From Gammaproteobacteria bacterium (GTDB taxonomy: Bacteria; Pseudomonadota; Gammaproteobacteria; Xanthomonadales; Wenzhouxiangellaceae), in NCBI GenBank assembly GCA_021772975.1, contig JAJFKY010000022.1:62001-126000 (forward strand): a stretch of DNA of 64,000 nucleotides, given 5' to 3'. Under the pieces are notes generated by a model. That model did no database searches. It was given only the letters and a program-made list of their open reading frames with translations, and was not told the DNA's origin. The position numbers were made by a program, and so were the translations under genes. Shown here one piece after another: positions 1 through 8,363 of the stretch (position 1 is its first letter; every line of letters begins with the position of its first letter).

Positions 1-628
1 GAACCTGCTGAGACGGCCCATTCTGGCCGCCGGCGGCCGGCTGATATTTGTTTCTTCAACCGCGGTTTATGGCCAGAACCATGGCGAAATCGTGACTGAA
101 GACAGCCCGACCGAACCAACCCGCTTCAACGGCAGAATTCTGTTGGAAGCCGAACAACTGGCACTGGCCAGTGGCCACGCAGGCACGGTGCTCAGACTGG
201 GTGGACTGTACGGTAATAAGACCAGTTATGTGGTGCAAAAACTGCTCCAGGGCGAGCTGGACAGTGACACCCTGCATCACTGGACCAACCGCATTCATCT
301 GGAAGATGCAGCCGGATTAATCGCACATTTGTTAACCCTGCCGCAAACACCCGCACGACTCAATGGTGTCGATGACCATCCATGCCTGCGCTTTGAACTG
401 TTTAACTGGCTGGCGCTTGAAGCTGCCCGCCGATTGCCGGCACTTGACCTCGATAAAAAGCTGGCGCAGTTAAAGCAATTGTCCTTAGCCGATCACTCCG
501 GTACGCCACCACATGGCAAGCGCATCAGCAATGCACTGTCACGCAGCCTGGGTTACGACTATCAATACCCTGATTTTCGCACCGGCTATATAGCGGTGCT
601 TGACTCCCTGAAACTCGGCCAGCGATAA
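1..628 (+). CDS. NAD(P)-binding SDR-family protein, YeeZ-like (5' truncated by window edge)
   Basis: The reading frame is open from base 2, so the N-terminal Rossmann half lies outside the window. The visible part starts near the SDR beta-strand 'RLIFVSSTAVYGQ', typical of extended SDR/epimerase proteins, and continues through 'PTEPTRFNGRILLEAEQ'. At that place ordinary extended SDRs have the catalytic Tyr-x-x-x-Lys; here the residues are Phe and Ile, so the usual catalytic pair is missing. This fits the atypical YeeZ-like branch (family assignment from memory). The C-terminus ends 'YQYPDFRTGYIAVL'. Substrate and reaction are unknown. A decayed copy of its 3' half follows immediately. Confidence is high for the fold, low for function. 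Confidence 0.75.
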   Translation, partial: NLLRRPILAAGGRLIFVSSTAVYGQNHGEIVTEDSPTEPTRFNGRILLEAEQLALASGHAGTVLRLGGLYGNKTSYVVQKLLQGELDSDTLHHWTNRIHLEDAAGLIAHLLTLPQTPARLNGVDDHPCLRFELFNWLALEAARRLPALDLDKKLAQLKQLSLADHSGTPPHGKRISNALSRSLGYDYQYPDFRTGYIAVLDSLKLGQR

Positions 629-645
629 GCCTATGTCTGATAGGC

Positions 646-965
646 CATACCAGCCAACGGCGTTCATCAGGATAATGCCGCAGGTTTGATCACACACTGG
701 CTGCACAACAGACCCGAAGGTCCAGCCGTCAACGCCGTCGATAACAGCCCACCGCTACGAGTAGAACTGCTTACATGGCTGGCCGGTATTGCGTAAGATT
801 CGCCCTGACGGCAAGCTGGGTGCCTTGCTGAAGCGACTGAATGAACACCAGATTCGCGAGGACGAGCACACCGGCAAACGTGTCCGTAGCGATGCGGCAT
901 AAGACTCCGGTTATACTTTCCAATATCCCGACTACCGCGGTGGATACATGGAAATTATCCAAAAA
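646..965 (+). pseudogene. decayed tandem copy of the 3' half of the preceding SDR gene
   Basis: Translating in pieces gives 'DNAAGLITHWL', 'VNAVDNSPPLRVELLTWLA', 'GKLGALLKRLNEHQIR', 'HTGKRVRSDAA' and 'SGYTFQYPDYRGGYMEII'. They match, in order, the C-terminal half of the upstream protein ('EDAAGLIAHLL', 'LNGVDDHPCLRFELFNWLA', 'DKKLAQLKQL', 'PHGKRISNAL', 'LGYDYQYPDFRTGYIAVL'). An in-frame TAA at 794-796, a frame change just after it and a further TAA near 899-901 prevent translation. No N-terminal half is visible. It is best read as the remnant of a duplicated or paralogous SDR gene. Confidence 0.8.
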
Positions 966-1038
966 AACACACTGATAATCATTCCTGCGAAGGCACGAAG
1001 CCCTCTTTGAAACACATCCATCGCTTACGCAGATTCTA

Positions 1039-1105
1039 CAATCACTGGTCCGATCAGCCCACCGCCAGCCAACAACCATGCCGTCATTCCCGCGCAGGCG
1101 GGAAT
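1039..1105. repeat. 67-bp direct repeat, copy 1, with REP-like palindrome
   Basis: This segment matches 1322-1388 at all but two of 67 positions. Its right end holds the inverted repeat ATTCCCGC-GCAG-GCGGGAAT. Palindromes of the form 'CATTCCCGCGnAGGCGGGAATG' recur between genes in many proteobacteria. A weaker relative ('CATTCCTGCGAAGGCA') is at about 979-994. Confidence 0.85.
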
Positions 1106-1321
1106 CCATGCCGCAACGCACTTCCACTGCCGGAATAATTACCACCAGGCAGTAGCACTTATCATCTTTGAATTTAATTATCTTACTGATTAGCCGGTGG
1201 TGTTTTTATTATCAAAGGCTTGAGTTTCAAGCAAATTGCCAGGCAAATCGCCAAATAAGTTGTCAAGTAAACTGCCAGGCATATTGAGTCAGTATTCACT
1301 CAATTTGTCGATGCGGGTCTG
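1106..1321. other. non-coding AT-rich spacer between the two 67-bp repeats
   Basis: I see no convincing gene here. The stretch is AT-richer than its surroundings and has short imperfect repeats around 1227-1281 (units related to 'CAAATTGCCAGGCA'). It may be the relic of a small element bounded by the two 67-bp copies, or simply decayed spacer. Confidence 0.4.
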
Positions 1322-1391
1322 CAATCACTGAACCGATCAGCCCACCGCCAGCCAACAACCATGCCGTCATTCCCGCGCAGGCGGGAATGAC
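1322..1391. repeat. 67-bp direct repeat, copy 2, with perfect palindrome
   Basis: Second copy of the repeat at 1039-1105. Here the palindrome is longer: arms GTCATTCCCGC (1366-1376) and GCGGGAATGAC (1381-1391) around GCAG, an 11-bp perfect stem. It ends about 140 bp before the probable pdxH start and could act as an upstream terminator or mRNA stabiliser, or be a passive mobile repeat. Confidence 0.85.
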
Positions 1392-1529
1392 GATAAACTG
1401 AAGTCTTTGAGTTATTGCTGCAGCTTTGAAGGATATCCTCAAGGCATTGGTGGCCTTCAACAACGTTGGATTTCACACCACCAAACCGGGAAGTTTGCAG
1501 TACGATCTGCCACTGCTAATATATCCAGC

Positions 1530-2129
1530 ATGCCCAACCAGCCACCACCGCTGTCCGCCGAGGTTGTTGACCAATTCAACACCGGCCTGCAAGCCGCCCA
1601 AGACGCCGGCATCGTCGAACCCACCGCCATGACCGTCGCCACCCGCGAAGCCGACAAGGTATCCGCGCGAATTGTGCTGTTAAAGGATTTCGATGCCAAC
1701 GGCTTTGTTTTCTACACCCACCTGAACAGTAATAAAGGCCGGCAACTGCAACAGCATCCGGTGGCCGCACTGACCTTCTTATGGCGGGAAATTAATCAGC
1801 AGGTGCTGGTGGAAGGTGTGGTTGAACAGATTTCCGACCAGCAGGCCGATACCTATTTCGCCAGCCGTCCCCGCGCCAGCCAGATCGGCGCCTGGGCCTC
1901 GGACCAATCCCAGCCACTGGACAGCCGCCGGACATTCGAAAACAGAATTGCCGAATATGAGCAGAAGTTTGAGCAACAATCGGTGCCACGGCCGGCAGGC
2001 TGGTCAGGCTTTCGAGTAAGACCGGTGATGGTGGAGTTCTGGTTTGGTAGGGAGTTTAGGCTGCATGATCGATTTCGGTGGGGTTTAAACGAGCACAACC
2101 GCTGGCAAAGCCAACGGCTGTATCCTTAA
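1530..2129 (+). CDS. pdxH: pyridoxamine/pyridoxine 5'-phosphate oxidase
   Basis: FMN-dependent cytosolic enzyme that oxidises pyridoxamine or pyridoxine 5'-phosphate to pyridoxal 5'-phosphate, the last step of vitamin B6 salvage. From the ATG at 1530 the protein has 199 residues, close to the family's ~200-218. Hallmarks visible in order are 'EPTAMTVAT', the FMN-binding 'RIVLLKDFDANGFVFYT', 'SRPRASQIGAWAS.QS' and the C-terminal 'EFRLHDRFRW' with the His-Asp-Arg motif, ending 'RLYP' as in E. coli 'RLAP'. A longer frame begins at a TTG at 1407, but its extra 41 residues resemble nothing in the family. No strong ribosome-binding site precedes the ATG. Confidence 0.93.
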   Translation: MPNQPPPLSAEVVDQFNTGLQAAQDAGIVEPTAMTVATREADKVSARIVLLKDFDANGFVFYTHLNSNKGRQLQQHPVAALTFLWREINQQVLVEGVVEQISDQQADTYFASRPRASQIGAWASDQSQPLDSRRTFENRIAEYEQKFEQQSVPRPAGWSGFRVRPVMVEFWFGREFRLHDRFRWGLNEHNRWQSQRLYP

Positions 2130-2182
2130 TCGGGTTGAGCTTTATACTCAACCCATATTATTGATGATTAAATTTCTACGCT

Positions 2183-3820
2183 TTAGCTCGCCTCCGGATT
2201 AAACATCCGCGCCTCACCCTCCGGCGCTTCTTCCAGCGTACCCGCCTTGTACTTAGCCCAGTACTTGTTCAACTCGCGATTAACCACCGGCAACAGGAAG
2301 TACAAACCAATAATATTCGGGAACGCCATCGCCAGAATCATCGCGTCGGAGAAATCCACCACGGCGCCCAACTGCATGGTCGAGCCGATAATGATAAAGA
2401 CCAGGAAGATGGACTTGTAAACCAGATCCGTGATGCGTGATTCACCGAACAGGTAGGTCCAGGCCTTCAAACCGTAGTAGGACCAGGAAATCATGGTTGA
2501 GAAAGCAAACAGCAGTACCGCCAGCGTCAATACCCATGGGAACCATGCAATAGATGAAGCAAACGCGCTGGAGGTCAGTTCCACACCACTGATGTTGCCG
2601 GTCGGGTCATAGCTGCCGGTGATGATGATCACCAGCGCGGTAATGGTACACACCACCACGGTATCGACAAACGGCTCATACAAGGCCACCAGGCCTTCGG
2701 TTACCGGCTCGCGGGTTTTAACCGCTGAATGCGCGATCGCTGCCGAACCCACGCCGGCTTCGTTAGAAAACGCCGCCCGGCGGAAACCCTGAATCAGCAC
2801 GCCGACAATACCACCGGCCACACCTTCCGGATTAAACGCTCCGGAAACAATCGAGCCAAACGCAGCCGGAACCTCGGAAAAGTTGACCAGAATAATGGTC
2901 AAACCGGCGGTCACATAAATAATCGCCATAAAAGGCACGATTTTGGAGGTCACCCGGGCAATGCCCTTGATACCACCGATAATCACCATGCCCACCAATA
3001 TGGCCACTACGATGCCGTACAACCAGCCTTTGTCCGCCAGCCAGCTGGCATCGCCACCGGTGATGTTCACCAGCTGGGTAAACGACTGATTGGCCTGGAA
3101 GATATTACCGCCACCCATCGAACCGCCAATACACAAAATGGCGAACATGATGGCCAGAATTTTGCCCAGAAGCGCCAAACCTGGTCCGCGTTCGGCCAAA
3201 CCTTTTGACAGGTAATACATCGGCCCACCGGAAATGCTGCCATCCGCATTCACATTACGGTATTTGACCCCCAGGGTACATTCGACAAATTTAGACGACA
3301 TACCCAAAAAGCCCGCCAGAATCATCCAGAAGGTGGCACCGGGACCACCGATGCTGACTGCAACCGCCACCCCGGCAATATTGCCCAACCCCACCGTCCC
3401 GGATAAGGCGGTTGCCAGGGCCTGGAAGTGGGTCACTTCACCGGGCGCATCAGGATCAAAAAACTTGCCGCGCACCAATTGCATGCCGTGCTTTATGCCA
3501 CGGATGTTGATAAACCGGAAAAACAGGGTAAACAGCAAAGCGGCAAAGATTAACCACACGACGATAAATGGAATGGCATCCCTGCCTTGCCGTGCACAGC
3601 GATTGGCATAAGGGTCATCGGCGGCGGCGGCGAGGGCTACCGGATTCACTGACCCGTAGCAGGCTATCGGGGTAAAAACCAGGCCGGAAACGACTTTGGC
3701 GGAGGGTTCCACCATCTCATTGATACGTTCATCAATCGAGGCTTCCTGTGCGCTTGAATTCTGCGCGTAACCGATGCCTCCCATCAGTAGCAGCAGTAAT
3801 AAAAGTAGCCTGGTCATCAT
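2183..3820 (-). CDS. sodium:alanine/glycine symporter (AGCS family) with N-terminal signal peptide
   Basis: Inner-membrane Na+-coupled amino-acid importer of 545 residues. The family signature region '[19 protein letters not shown]' lies around residues 135-153, followed by about ten hydrophobic segments with Gly-rich motifs ('[11 protein letters not shown]', '[15 protein letters not shown]'). It is unusual in having a cleavable-looking signal peptide (residues 1-25, Leu-rich core ending 'YAQNSSAQ') and a ~50-residue Cys-containing segment before the first transport helix. AGCS proteins usually start close to the first helix; such extended forms are known in marine gammaproteobacteria (from memory). 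A GGAG ribosome site sits 7 bases before the tandem ATG ATG. It looks monocistronic. Confidence 0.92.
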   Translation of the reverse strand: MMTRLLLLLLLLMGGIGYAQNSSAQEASIDERINEMVEPSAKVVSGLVFTPIACYGSVNPVALAAAADDPYANRCARQGRDAIPFIVVWLIFAALLFTLFFRFINIRGIKHGMQLVRGKFFDPDAPGEVTHFQALATALSGTVGLGNIAGVAVAVSIGGPGATFWMILAGFLGMSSKFVECTLGVKYRNVNADGSISGGPMYYLSKGLAERGPGLALLGKILAIMFAILCIGGSMGGGNIFQANQSFTQLVNITGGDASWLADKGWLYGIVVAILVGMVIIGGIKGIARVTSKIVPFMAIIYVTAGLTIILVNFSEVPAAFGSIVSGAFNPEGVAGGIVGVLIQGFRRAAFSNEAGVGSAAIAHSAVKTREPVTEGLVALYEPFVDTVVVCTITALVIIITGSYDPTGNISGVELTSSAFASSIAWFPWVLTLAVLLFAFSTMISWSYYGLKAWTYLFGESRITDLVYKSIFLVFIIIGSTMQLGAVVDFSDAMILAMAFPNIIGLYFLLPVVNRELNKYWAKYKAGTLEEAPEGEARMFNPEAS

Positions 3821-3866
3821 TATAATTCTCCAAAGTAAACCGTATTCGGCGCGCCTATCTTACCTG

Positions 3867-4439
3867 TTATGGGTTTTGATGCCACTTGATGGAGCAGCCC
3901 ATGGAAGGCGTTTGCTGCACCGGACCTTCACCAGTGGTGGCAATTTGCTGCATCGCATTGAACAGTTCCCGAGGATGTTCGACCTCGCTGTCCCGCATCC
4001 CGCTGGCATCCAGACGACCACGATAGCGCAATTGCAACTGACTGTTATAACCGAAGAAATCCGGCGTGCAGACCGCGCCGTAGGCTTTGGCTACCGCCTG
4101 GTCCGCGTCATACAGATAAGCAAACCGATAACCGTCCTGCTGTGCCTGGCGGCGCATATTGTCCGGGGAATCGGCCGGATAGGCCTGACTGTCGTTGGGA
4201 TTGATGGCGACCACGCCGACCCCCATATCTATTAACTGATGCGCATCCCGCACCAGTTTGCCGCGGATAGCCTGCACATAGGGACAATGATTGCAGATAA
4301 ACATCACCAGCAGACCGGCCTTACCCCGGCAATCATCCCGGCTCCATAGCCTGCCGTCGGGATCGGGGAGAGAGAAATCCGGTGCGGTTTCGTCACTGTT
4401 AGTATGCGGCTGGTAAACGGGTGTGTAAGTTAATGTCAT
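3867..4439 (-). CDS. thioredoxin-like / peroxiredoxin-like protein (PRX_like1 type)
   Basis: A 190-residue cytosolic thioredoxin-fold protein without signal peptide. 'APDFSLPDPDGRLWS' at residues 19-33 is the AhpC/TSA opening strand. The redox motif is 'CNHCPYV' (around residues 50-56), and 'CTPDFFGY' and a C-terminal 'MGCSIKW' supply further conserved cysteines; this combination is typical of the cd02969-like family (assignment from memory). It probably acts as a thiol reductase or peroxidase; the substrate is unknown. The AGCS gene follows on the same strand after 46 bases. A 52-codon Cys-rich frame precedes it. Confidence 0.85.
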   Translation of the reverse strand: MTLTYTPVYQPHTNSDETAPDFSLPDPDGRLWSRDDCRGKAGLLVMFICNHCPYVQAIRGKLVRDAHQLIDMGVGVVAINPNDSQAYPADSPDNMRRQAQQDGYRFAYLYDADQAVAKAYGAVCTPDFFGYNSQLQLRYRGRLDASGMRDSEVEHPRELFNAMQQIATTGEGPVQQTPSMGCSIKWHQNP

Positions 4440-4478
4440 CGGCTTCGGTCTGTTATTAAGAGTCGGTTAATTTTGCTG

Positions 4479-4637
4479 TCAACGGGTCCATCCCGGAGAG
4501 TCTGCAGGCAGCGTAGCAAATTGTTCCCGTGCCTGCTCAGTCAGATACCGGTTCAGATAAGCTAAATAACTGGAATTGTTGCAGAACTTCTGGCAGCATC
4601 TAGGTTCAGAGCAGTGCGAGTTTAGGTTAGAAAACAT
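4479..4637 (-). CDS. possible small Cys-rich protein (52 aa)
   Basis: A 52-codon frame from ATG to TGA lies 39 bases upstream of the thioredoxin-like gene on the same strand. Its sequence looks protein-like: four cysteines near the N-terminus (C9, C14, C15, C19) followed by an amphipathic stretch 'YLAYLNRYLTEQAREQF' and 'DSPGWTR'. The cysteines could bind a metal or be substrates of the neighbouring thiol protein, which is inference. There is no clear ribosome-binding site, and the start lies 4 bp from the divergent gene's ATG. It may be chance. Confidence 0.35.
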   Translation of the reverse strand: MFSNLNSHCSEPRCCQKFCNNSSYLAYLNRYLTEQAREQFATLPADSPGWTR

Positions 4638-4640
4638 GCC

Positions 4641-5849
4641 ATGATCAGAATTAGTGCCTTAACGTTACCGAGTCAGCCCTTGCGCCTGACTGCTGGTTCG
4701 TTGTGTGCATTGATTGTGCTGCTGGGCGCTCCCCTGTTCAGCATTCCAAATGCGCTGGCCCAGGTCATAAACTCTGATAATGATGCTATCGGTGCTCCTT
4801 TCGTGCTGGACTGGATGCCGGAGGTCAGCATTTCCGGCTCACGCGCGGAGCAGGACAATCCGGACGATGAGACTCAATTCAAGATTCTGGGCGTGGGTGA
4901 ATTGCCCCTCCAGCCACTCACCCTGACCATCACACCCACTGCGCCTGTGGCGCTTAATAATCCTCAGGATCTGGAAGCGCTGGCGGCGGGTTTCTGGCAG
5001 CCGGGCGGCAACAACAGTTTCTTCCAGAACACCGGGCTGCAGTTGGGCTGGCAACTGGAGCTTCGGCAGCAGAATCCCAGCGCGCTGCTGACTGGACTGC
5101 CCACTCAATCGAGCACGCCACTGGCCACCATACAATGCGCCAGCGGACAATTAACCAGTGATTCGGTAACCGCCAGCGGCTGCCGCATAACCAGTATTGA
5201 GCAGCAGCGTGTTTCCGCGGTAGCTGACTGGTCACCGGTAGCCGGCCTGCATACCCGGGTCGGCATGTTCCGGGAAGACCAGAATGTCAGCAGCGTACCA
5301 TGGCTGCTGGACACCGCGGCGATCAACAGCGCTTTCCCCAGTCTGGCTGGTGGACGTGCTCTGAACAGTTATAACAGCACCGGCATTCAGGTCGGCGTCA
5401 GCGTGCAGGTATCGGCCGGTAACCTTGGCGAACTTGAACTTAACGCCGATCTTGCGCGGATACTCGACTACCAGCTGTCCACCCCGCTAAGCCAGGTTAC
5501 TTTTGGCCAGCCGGGACTGTCGCTGGCGAATTTGACCGGCACCAATCTGAACAGCAGCAACGATCTGGATATCGCCAAACTGCAACTGGACTGGAGCCGC
5601 GGCTCATTCAGCGGCGGGCTGGAAAGCATCTACCAGGAAACGCCTCAACTGCCCGGCATCAGCAATGGCAACGACCTGACCACTTTCAACGTGCACTTCA
5701 CCTGGCAGACACCCTGGCAGGGCTTTTTAAGCGTCGGCGCTACCAATTTGCTGGACAGCCATCTGACCGACAACGACCCGGCGATTGGTGGCGATCTGGA
5801 TTCAATCTACGGGCGTATTCCCTACGTACGTTATAAACAGGACCTGTAA
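4641..5849 (+). CDS. small outer-membrane beta-barrel protein resembling a TonB-receptor C-terminus
   Basis: 402 residues. Residues 1-41 form a signal peptide (hydrophobic core 'SLCALIVLLGAPLFSI', cleavage near 'ALAQ'). The rest alternates in short amphipathic strands ('SAVADWSPVAGLHTRVGMF', 'TTFNVHFTW') rich in Asn, Ser, Gln and aromatics, as in outer-membrane barrels. The ending 'FLSVGATNLLD...DSIYGRIPYVRYKQDL' closely resembles the last strands of TonB-dependent receptors ('VGVxNLFD ... GRxYYVRLxQRF'), but the final residue is Leu, not Phe. No TonB box or plug domain is seen, and the length is about half that of a receptor. It may be a truncated receptor-derived porin. Function unknown. 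Confidence 0.65.
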   Translation: MIRISALTLPSQPLRLTAGSLCALIVLLGAPLFSIPNALAQVINSDNDAIGAPFVLDWMPEVSISGSRAEQDNPDDETQFKILGVGELPLQPLTLTITPTAPVALNNPQDLEALAAGFWQPGGNNSFFQNTGLQLGWQLELRQQNPSALLTGLPTQSSTPLATIQCASGQLTSDSVTASGCRITSIEQQRVSAVADWSPVAGLHTRVGMFREDQNVSSVPWLLDTAAINSAFPSLAGGRALNSYNSTGIQVGVSVQVSAGNLGELELNADLARILDYQLSTPLSQVTFGQPGLSLANLTGTNLNSSNDLDIAKLQLDWSRGSFSGGLESIYQETPQLPGISNGNDLTTFNVHFTWQTPWQGFLSVGATNLLDSHLTDNDPAIGGDLDSIYGRIPYVRYKQDL

Positions 5850-6007
5850 ACCCCGCGGACGCTGAAGGGTATGCGGCGAATACTGTTTCACCGCCTGCCG
5901 CGATAACCCGCTGAAACTTCCACCTGCATCGATGTTCTCAACTAGCGGTATTTTTGCACTCGTTATGCTAGCTTATGCAACAAATTTCTACACTGACAGG
6001 TAAATTC

Positions 6008-6520
6008 GTGATTCCAATAAAATCGTCTGTATTGATTCTGGCACTCGCGCTGGTGGCTTCACAAAGCATCGCGCAAACGCCGTTTTCCTCGCTTGAGGAA
6101 CGCATGACTTACGAAGAATTCCGTGACACAGGTCTGGAAAAGCTGTCACCCACCGAGCTGGAACAACTAAACAACTGGATACGCTCGCACTCGCTGGGCG
6201 CTGAAGAAGCAGTGCTGCTGACTGCCGCACAGCAACAGCAGTTGCCGCAGGGCTTCAATCCGGAACGGATCGGCTTCCAGGACTACCGGGGTGAAGCAGT
6301 GCCGATCGTGGCCCGCTTGAAAGGCACCTTTAACGGCTGGACTGGAAAAACAGTGTTCGAATTTGAAAATGGCATGGTATGGCGTCAGATCGAGTCCGAC
6401 AAGCTGGGTGTGCGCGCCCGTGAAAACCCGGAAATGACCATTGAACCCGGGCTGTTTGGCTCCTGGTACCTGACCATCGAAGGCGTCAACAAACGCGTTC
6501 AGGTCAAGCGTATCGAGTAA
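6008..6520 (+). CDS. secreted hypothetical protein
   Basis: Starting at GTG 6008, preceded by 'GACAGG' at good distance, gives 170 residues with a clean signal peptide (core 'VLILALALVA', cleavage near 'SIAQ'). An upstream ATG at 5975 would add 11 residues before the signal and has no ribosome site. The mature part has an acidic helical segment ('EERMTYEEFRDTGLEKLSPTELEQLNNWI') and then a beta-rich half ('VARLKGTFNGWTGKTVFEFENG', 'GSWYLTIEG...VQVKRIE'). Proteins with this layout occur in Xanthomonad-like gammaproteobacteria; I know no function. A strong terminator follows. Confidence 0.7.
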   Translation: MIPIKSSVLILALALVASQSIAQTPFSSLEERMTYEEFRDTGLEKLSPTELEQLNNWIRSHSLGAEEAVLLTAAQQQQLPQGFNPERIGFQDYRGEAVPIVARLKGTFNGWTGKTVFEFENGMVWRQIESDKLGVRARENPEMTIEPGLFGSWYLTIEGVNKRVQVKRIE

Positions 6521-6551
6521 GCAGCCTGGTGGCTCCAGAGCTTTTCGCGTC

Positions 6552-6582
6552 AACCCGGTGAGTCACCGGGTTACAGTTTTTT
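6552..6582 (+). terminator. intrinsic terminator after the secreted hypothetical
   Basis: Perfect 9-bp stem AACCCGGTG / CACCGGGTT with a three-base loop AGT, followed by ACAG and six T. It overlaps the last codons of the converging zinc-ribbon gene. Confidence 0.85.
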
Positions 6583-6903
6583 GAGCCGACTGGAAAGCAT
6601 AAACAGCCACACCCGTGCCGCCAGATAACCCACCACGCCGACCCCGATCAACAGTTGGGATACCTGCCCCGGTAAACCGTTAAAACCAGTCTGCTGAAAC
6701 CACCACACCAGAAAACCGCACAGCGTGATCAGCATGCCCAGATAAGTGAGCATCCGCGCCCGGTAACGCAACTTGCGCAACTGACGTGCTTGCAGCACTT
6801 CGGGTTCAATGCTGACGCCGGTTTTACTGAAACCGCAATGTGGACAGGTATCGGCCAGGCTGGATATACGCTGGCTGCAGCTCGGACAACTGACAATAGA
6901 CAT
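6571..6903 (-). CDS. zinc-ribbon membrane protein
   Basis: 110 residues. The N-terminus carries a zinc ribbon with two CxxC knuckles ('CPSC' at 6-9 and 'CPHC' at 20-23). A basic linker ('RQLRKLRYRAR') leads to two hydrophobic helices, about residues 51-70 ('MLTYLGMLITLCGFLVWWF') and 82-105, and a basic tail. This topology suggests an inner-membrane protein with a cytosolic zinc finger. No partner gene is evident: it converges with the secreted hypothetical and is separated from the two-component genes by about 150 bp. Confidence 0.7.
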   Translation of the reverse strand: MSIVSCPSCSQRISSLADTCPHCGFSKTGVSIEPEVLQARQLRKLRYRARMLTYLGMLITLCGFLVWWFQQTGFNGLPGQVSQLLIGVGVVGYLAARVWLFMLSSRLKKL

Positions 6904-7057
6904 CTTCTCTAGCTACTCTCTCCATCGACCAGACTACAGTCTGCCATGCATCTTCTATGGAAGGAAACCGGGCTGCCGTGGGCCACTGGATGACTGTCTG
7001 AAATGCACTCTGGCAGAACCCATCGGTGCAGCCATCAGCGGTTAAGAAGCTGTTCTG

Positions 7058-8344
7058 TCAGGATGATTCAGTTTCACCGTAAAACCATATCTCCGCCCGT
7101 AAACCACCTTCCGTGGCGTTCTGGAAACGCACCTGCCAGCCATACAGCTCGCACAACCGCTTAACGATGGCCAGCCCCAGACCGGCGCCTTTGCTGCCGC
7201 TTTCCTTGCCACGATAGTGACGATCAAAGATGCGTGGCAGATCCTGCTCGTCAATACCCGGGCCTTGATCCTGAATCACGATCGCACCGGGTCGCACCGT
7301 TACCTGGATGACGCCGGAGGGTGTGTAACGAATGGCATTGCCCAGCAGGTTACCGACCGTGACCGCAATCACTGATTCAGGCGCAATCACATTGACCTGG
7401 CTTTCCAGATCACTTTTGATACGCAGATCCTTATCACCGATCAGTGGTTGATACAGTTCAATCACGTTGGCCACCACCACCGATAAGTCACGCGCATTGC
7501 TGTCTTCGGTGACACCCCGTTCAGCTCTGGCCAGATGCAGCAGCGCGGTGGTGATATCGGTTGACTGCCGGGCGGCACGCGCGATGCGCAGTAATCTTTC
7601 ATACACCTTGTCGGGCAGCTCAGGCATATTGAGCAGCAATTCGGTGGCTCCGGTGATCACCGCCAGTGGCGTGCGTAATTCATGTGAAACATCGGCGTTA
7701 AAGGCATTGTCGCGCTCAGCGCGCTCGCGCAGCTGGACGGCGTAGGTATCCAGCGCCGCGGCCAGTTGGCCAACCTCATCATCGGCAAAATTGCTGGCCA
7801 GACGCTGCGGTTTGCTGCTGGCCGCCAATTGCCGGACCCGATTGGCCAGATCACGCACCGGTTTCATCACCCGCCCCGCCGACCACAGACCCAGCGCCAG
7901 CGACAACACGGAAAATGCCAGCACGGTACCGATCAGGGCAGTCACCAGACGCCGCGTAATGGAGCGATTGGAAGAAACATCGTAGGTTAGAAATACCCAG
8001 TAGTCGTCGTCTTTGCGAATCGCCGCACGGTACAGACCGGTCGAGCTGGCGACTTTGTGCACTCCAGCCGGCAGTTCACGAAAGGCTTCCGGCACAATTT
8101 CCGCCTGATGGGGGCGGGTTACGTAGCCCTGAATGCGTGAATAAAAAGGTTCTACCTGGGTCGGGTTGGCGCGCAACTGCACCACATACTGATTCAATTC
8201 ATCCCGCAACGTCCGGGATATCAGCTGATCGGTGATGTATTCCTGCAAAGCCAGCGCGCTGGCGGCAAACAGCACACTGAGCAGTGTGCCGAACAGCATA
8301 AACGAGAAAACGATACGGCTGCGCAGCCGGCGCCGGTAATGCAT
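7058..8344 (-). CDS. sensor histidine kinase
   Basis: 428 residues. TM1 at about 11-33, a periplasmic sensor region of about 95 residues, TM2 at about 133-155, then a HAMP region (to about 205). The HisKA box is 'FNADVSHELRTPL' with phospho-acceptor His221, and the HATPase has N box 'GNLLGNAIRYTPSG', G1 'DQGPGID' and G2 'GAGLGLAIVKRLC'. It phosphorylates the response regulator encoded 19 bp upstream on the same strand. The sensor part has no recognisable ligand-binding motif. The layout is that of a PhoQ/QseC-like kinase with a short periplasmic loop; the signal is unknown. Confidence 0.93.
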   Translation of the reverse strand: MHYRRRLRSRIVFSFMLFGTLLSVLFAASALALQEYITDQLISRTLRDELNQYVVQLRANPTQVEPFYSRIQGYVTRPHQAEIVPEAFRELPAGVHKVASSTGLYRAAIRKDDDYWVFLTYDVSSNRSITRRLVTALIGTVLAFSVLSLALGLWSAGRVMKPVRDLANRVRQLAASSKPQRLASNFADDEVGQLAAALDTYAVQLRERAERDNAFNADVSHELRTPLAVITGATELLLNMPELPDKVYERLLRIARAARQSTDITTALLHLARAERGVTEDSNARDLSVVVANVIELYQPLIGDKDLRIKSDLESQVNVIAPESVIAVTVGNLLGNAIRYTPSGVIQVTVRPGAIVIQDQGPGIDEQDLPRIFDRHYRGKESGSKGAGLGLAIVKRLCELYGWQVRFQNATEGGLRAEIWFYGETESS

Positions 8345-8363
8345 TCAGTCAATTCGCAAGGCG

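Noticed and set aside
771-1145. A 124-codon minus-strand frame across the pseudogene and repeat
   Set aside because: Its sequence is the back-translation of the palindromic repeat ('RLRGNDG') and the decayed gene; it has no ribosome site or family resemblance.
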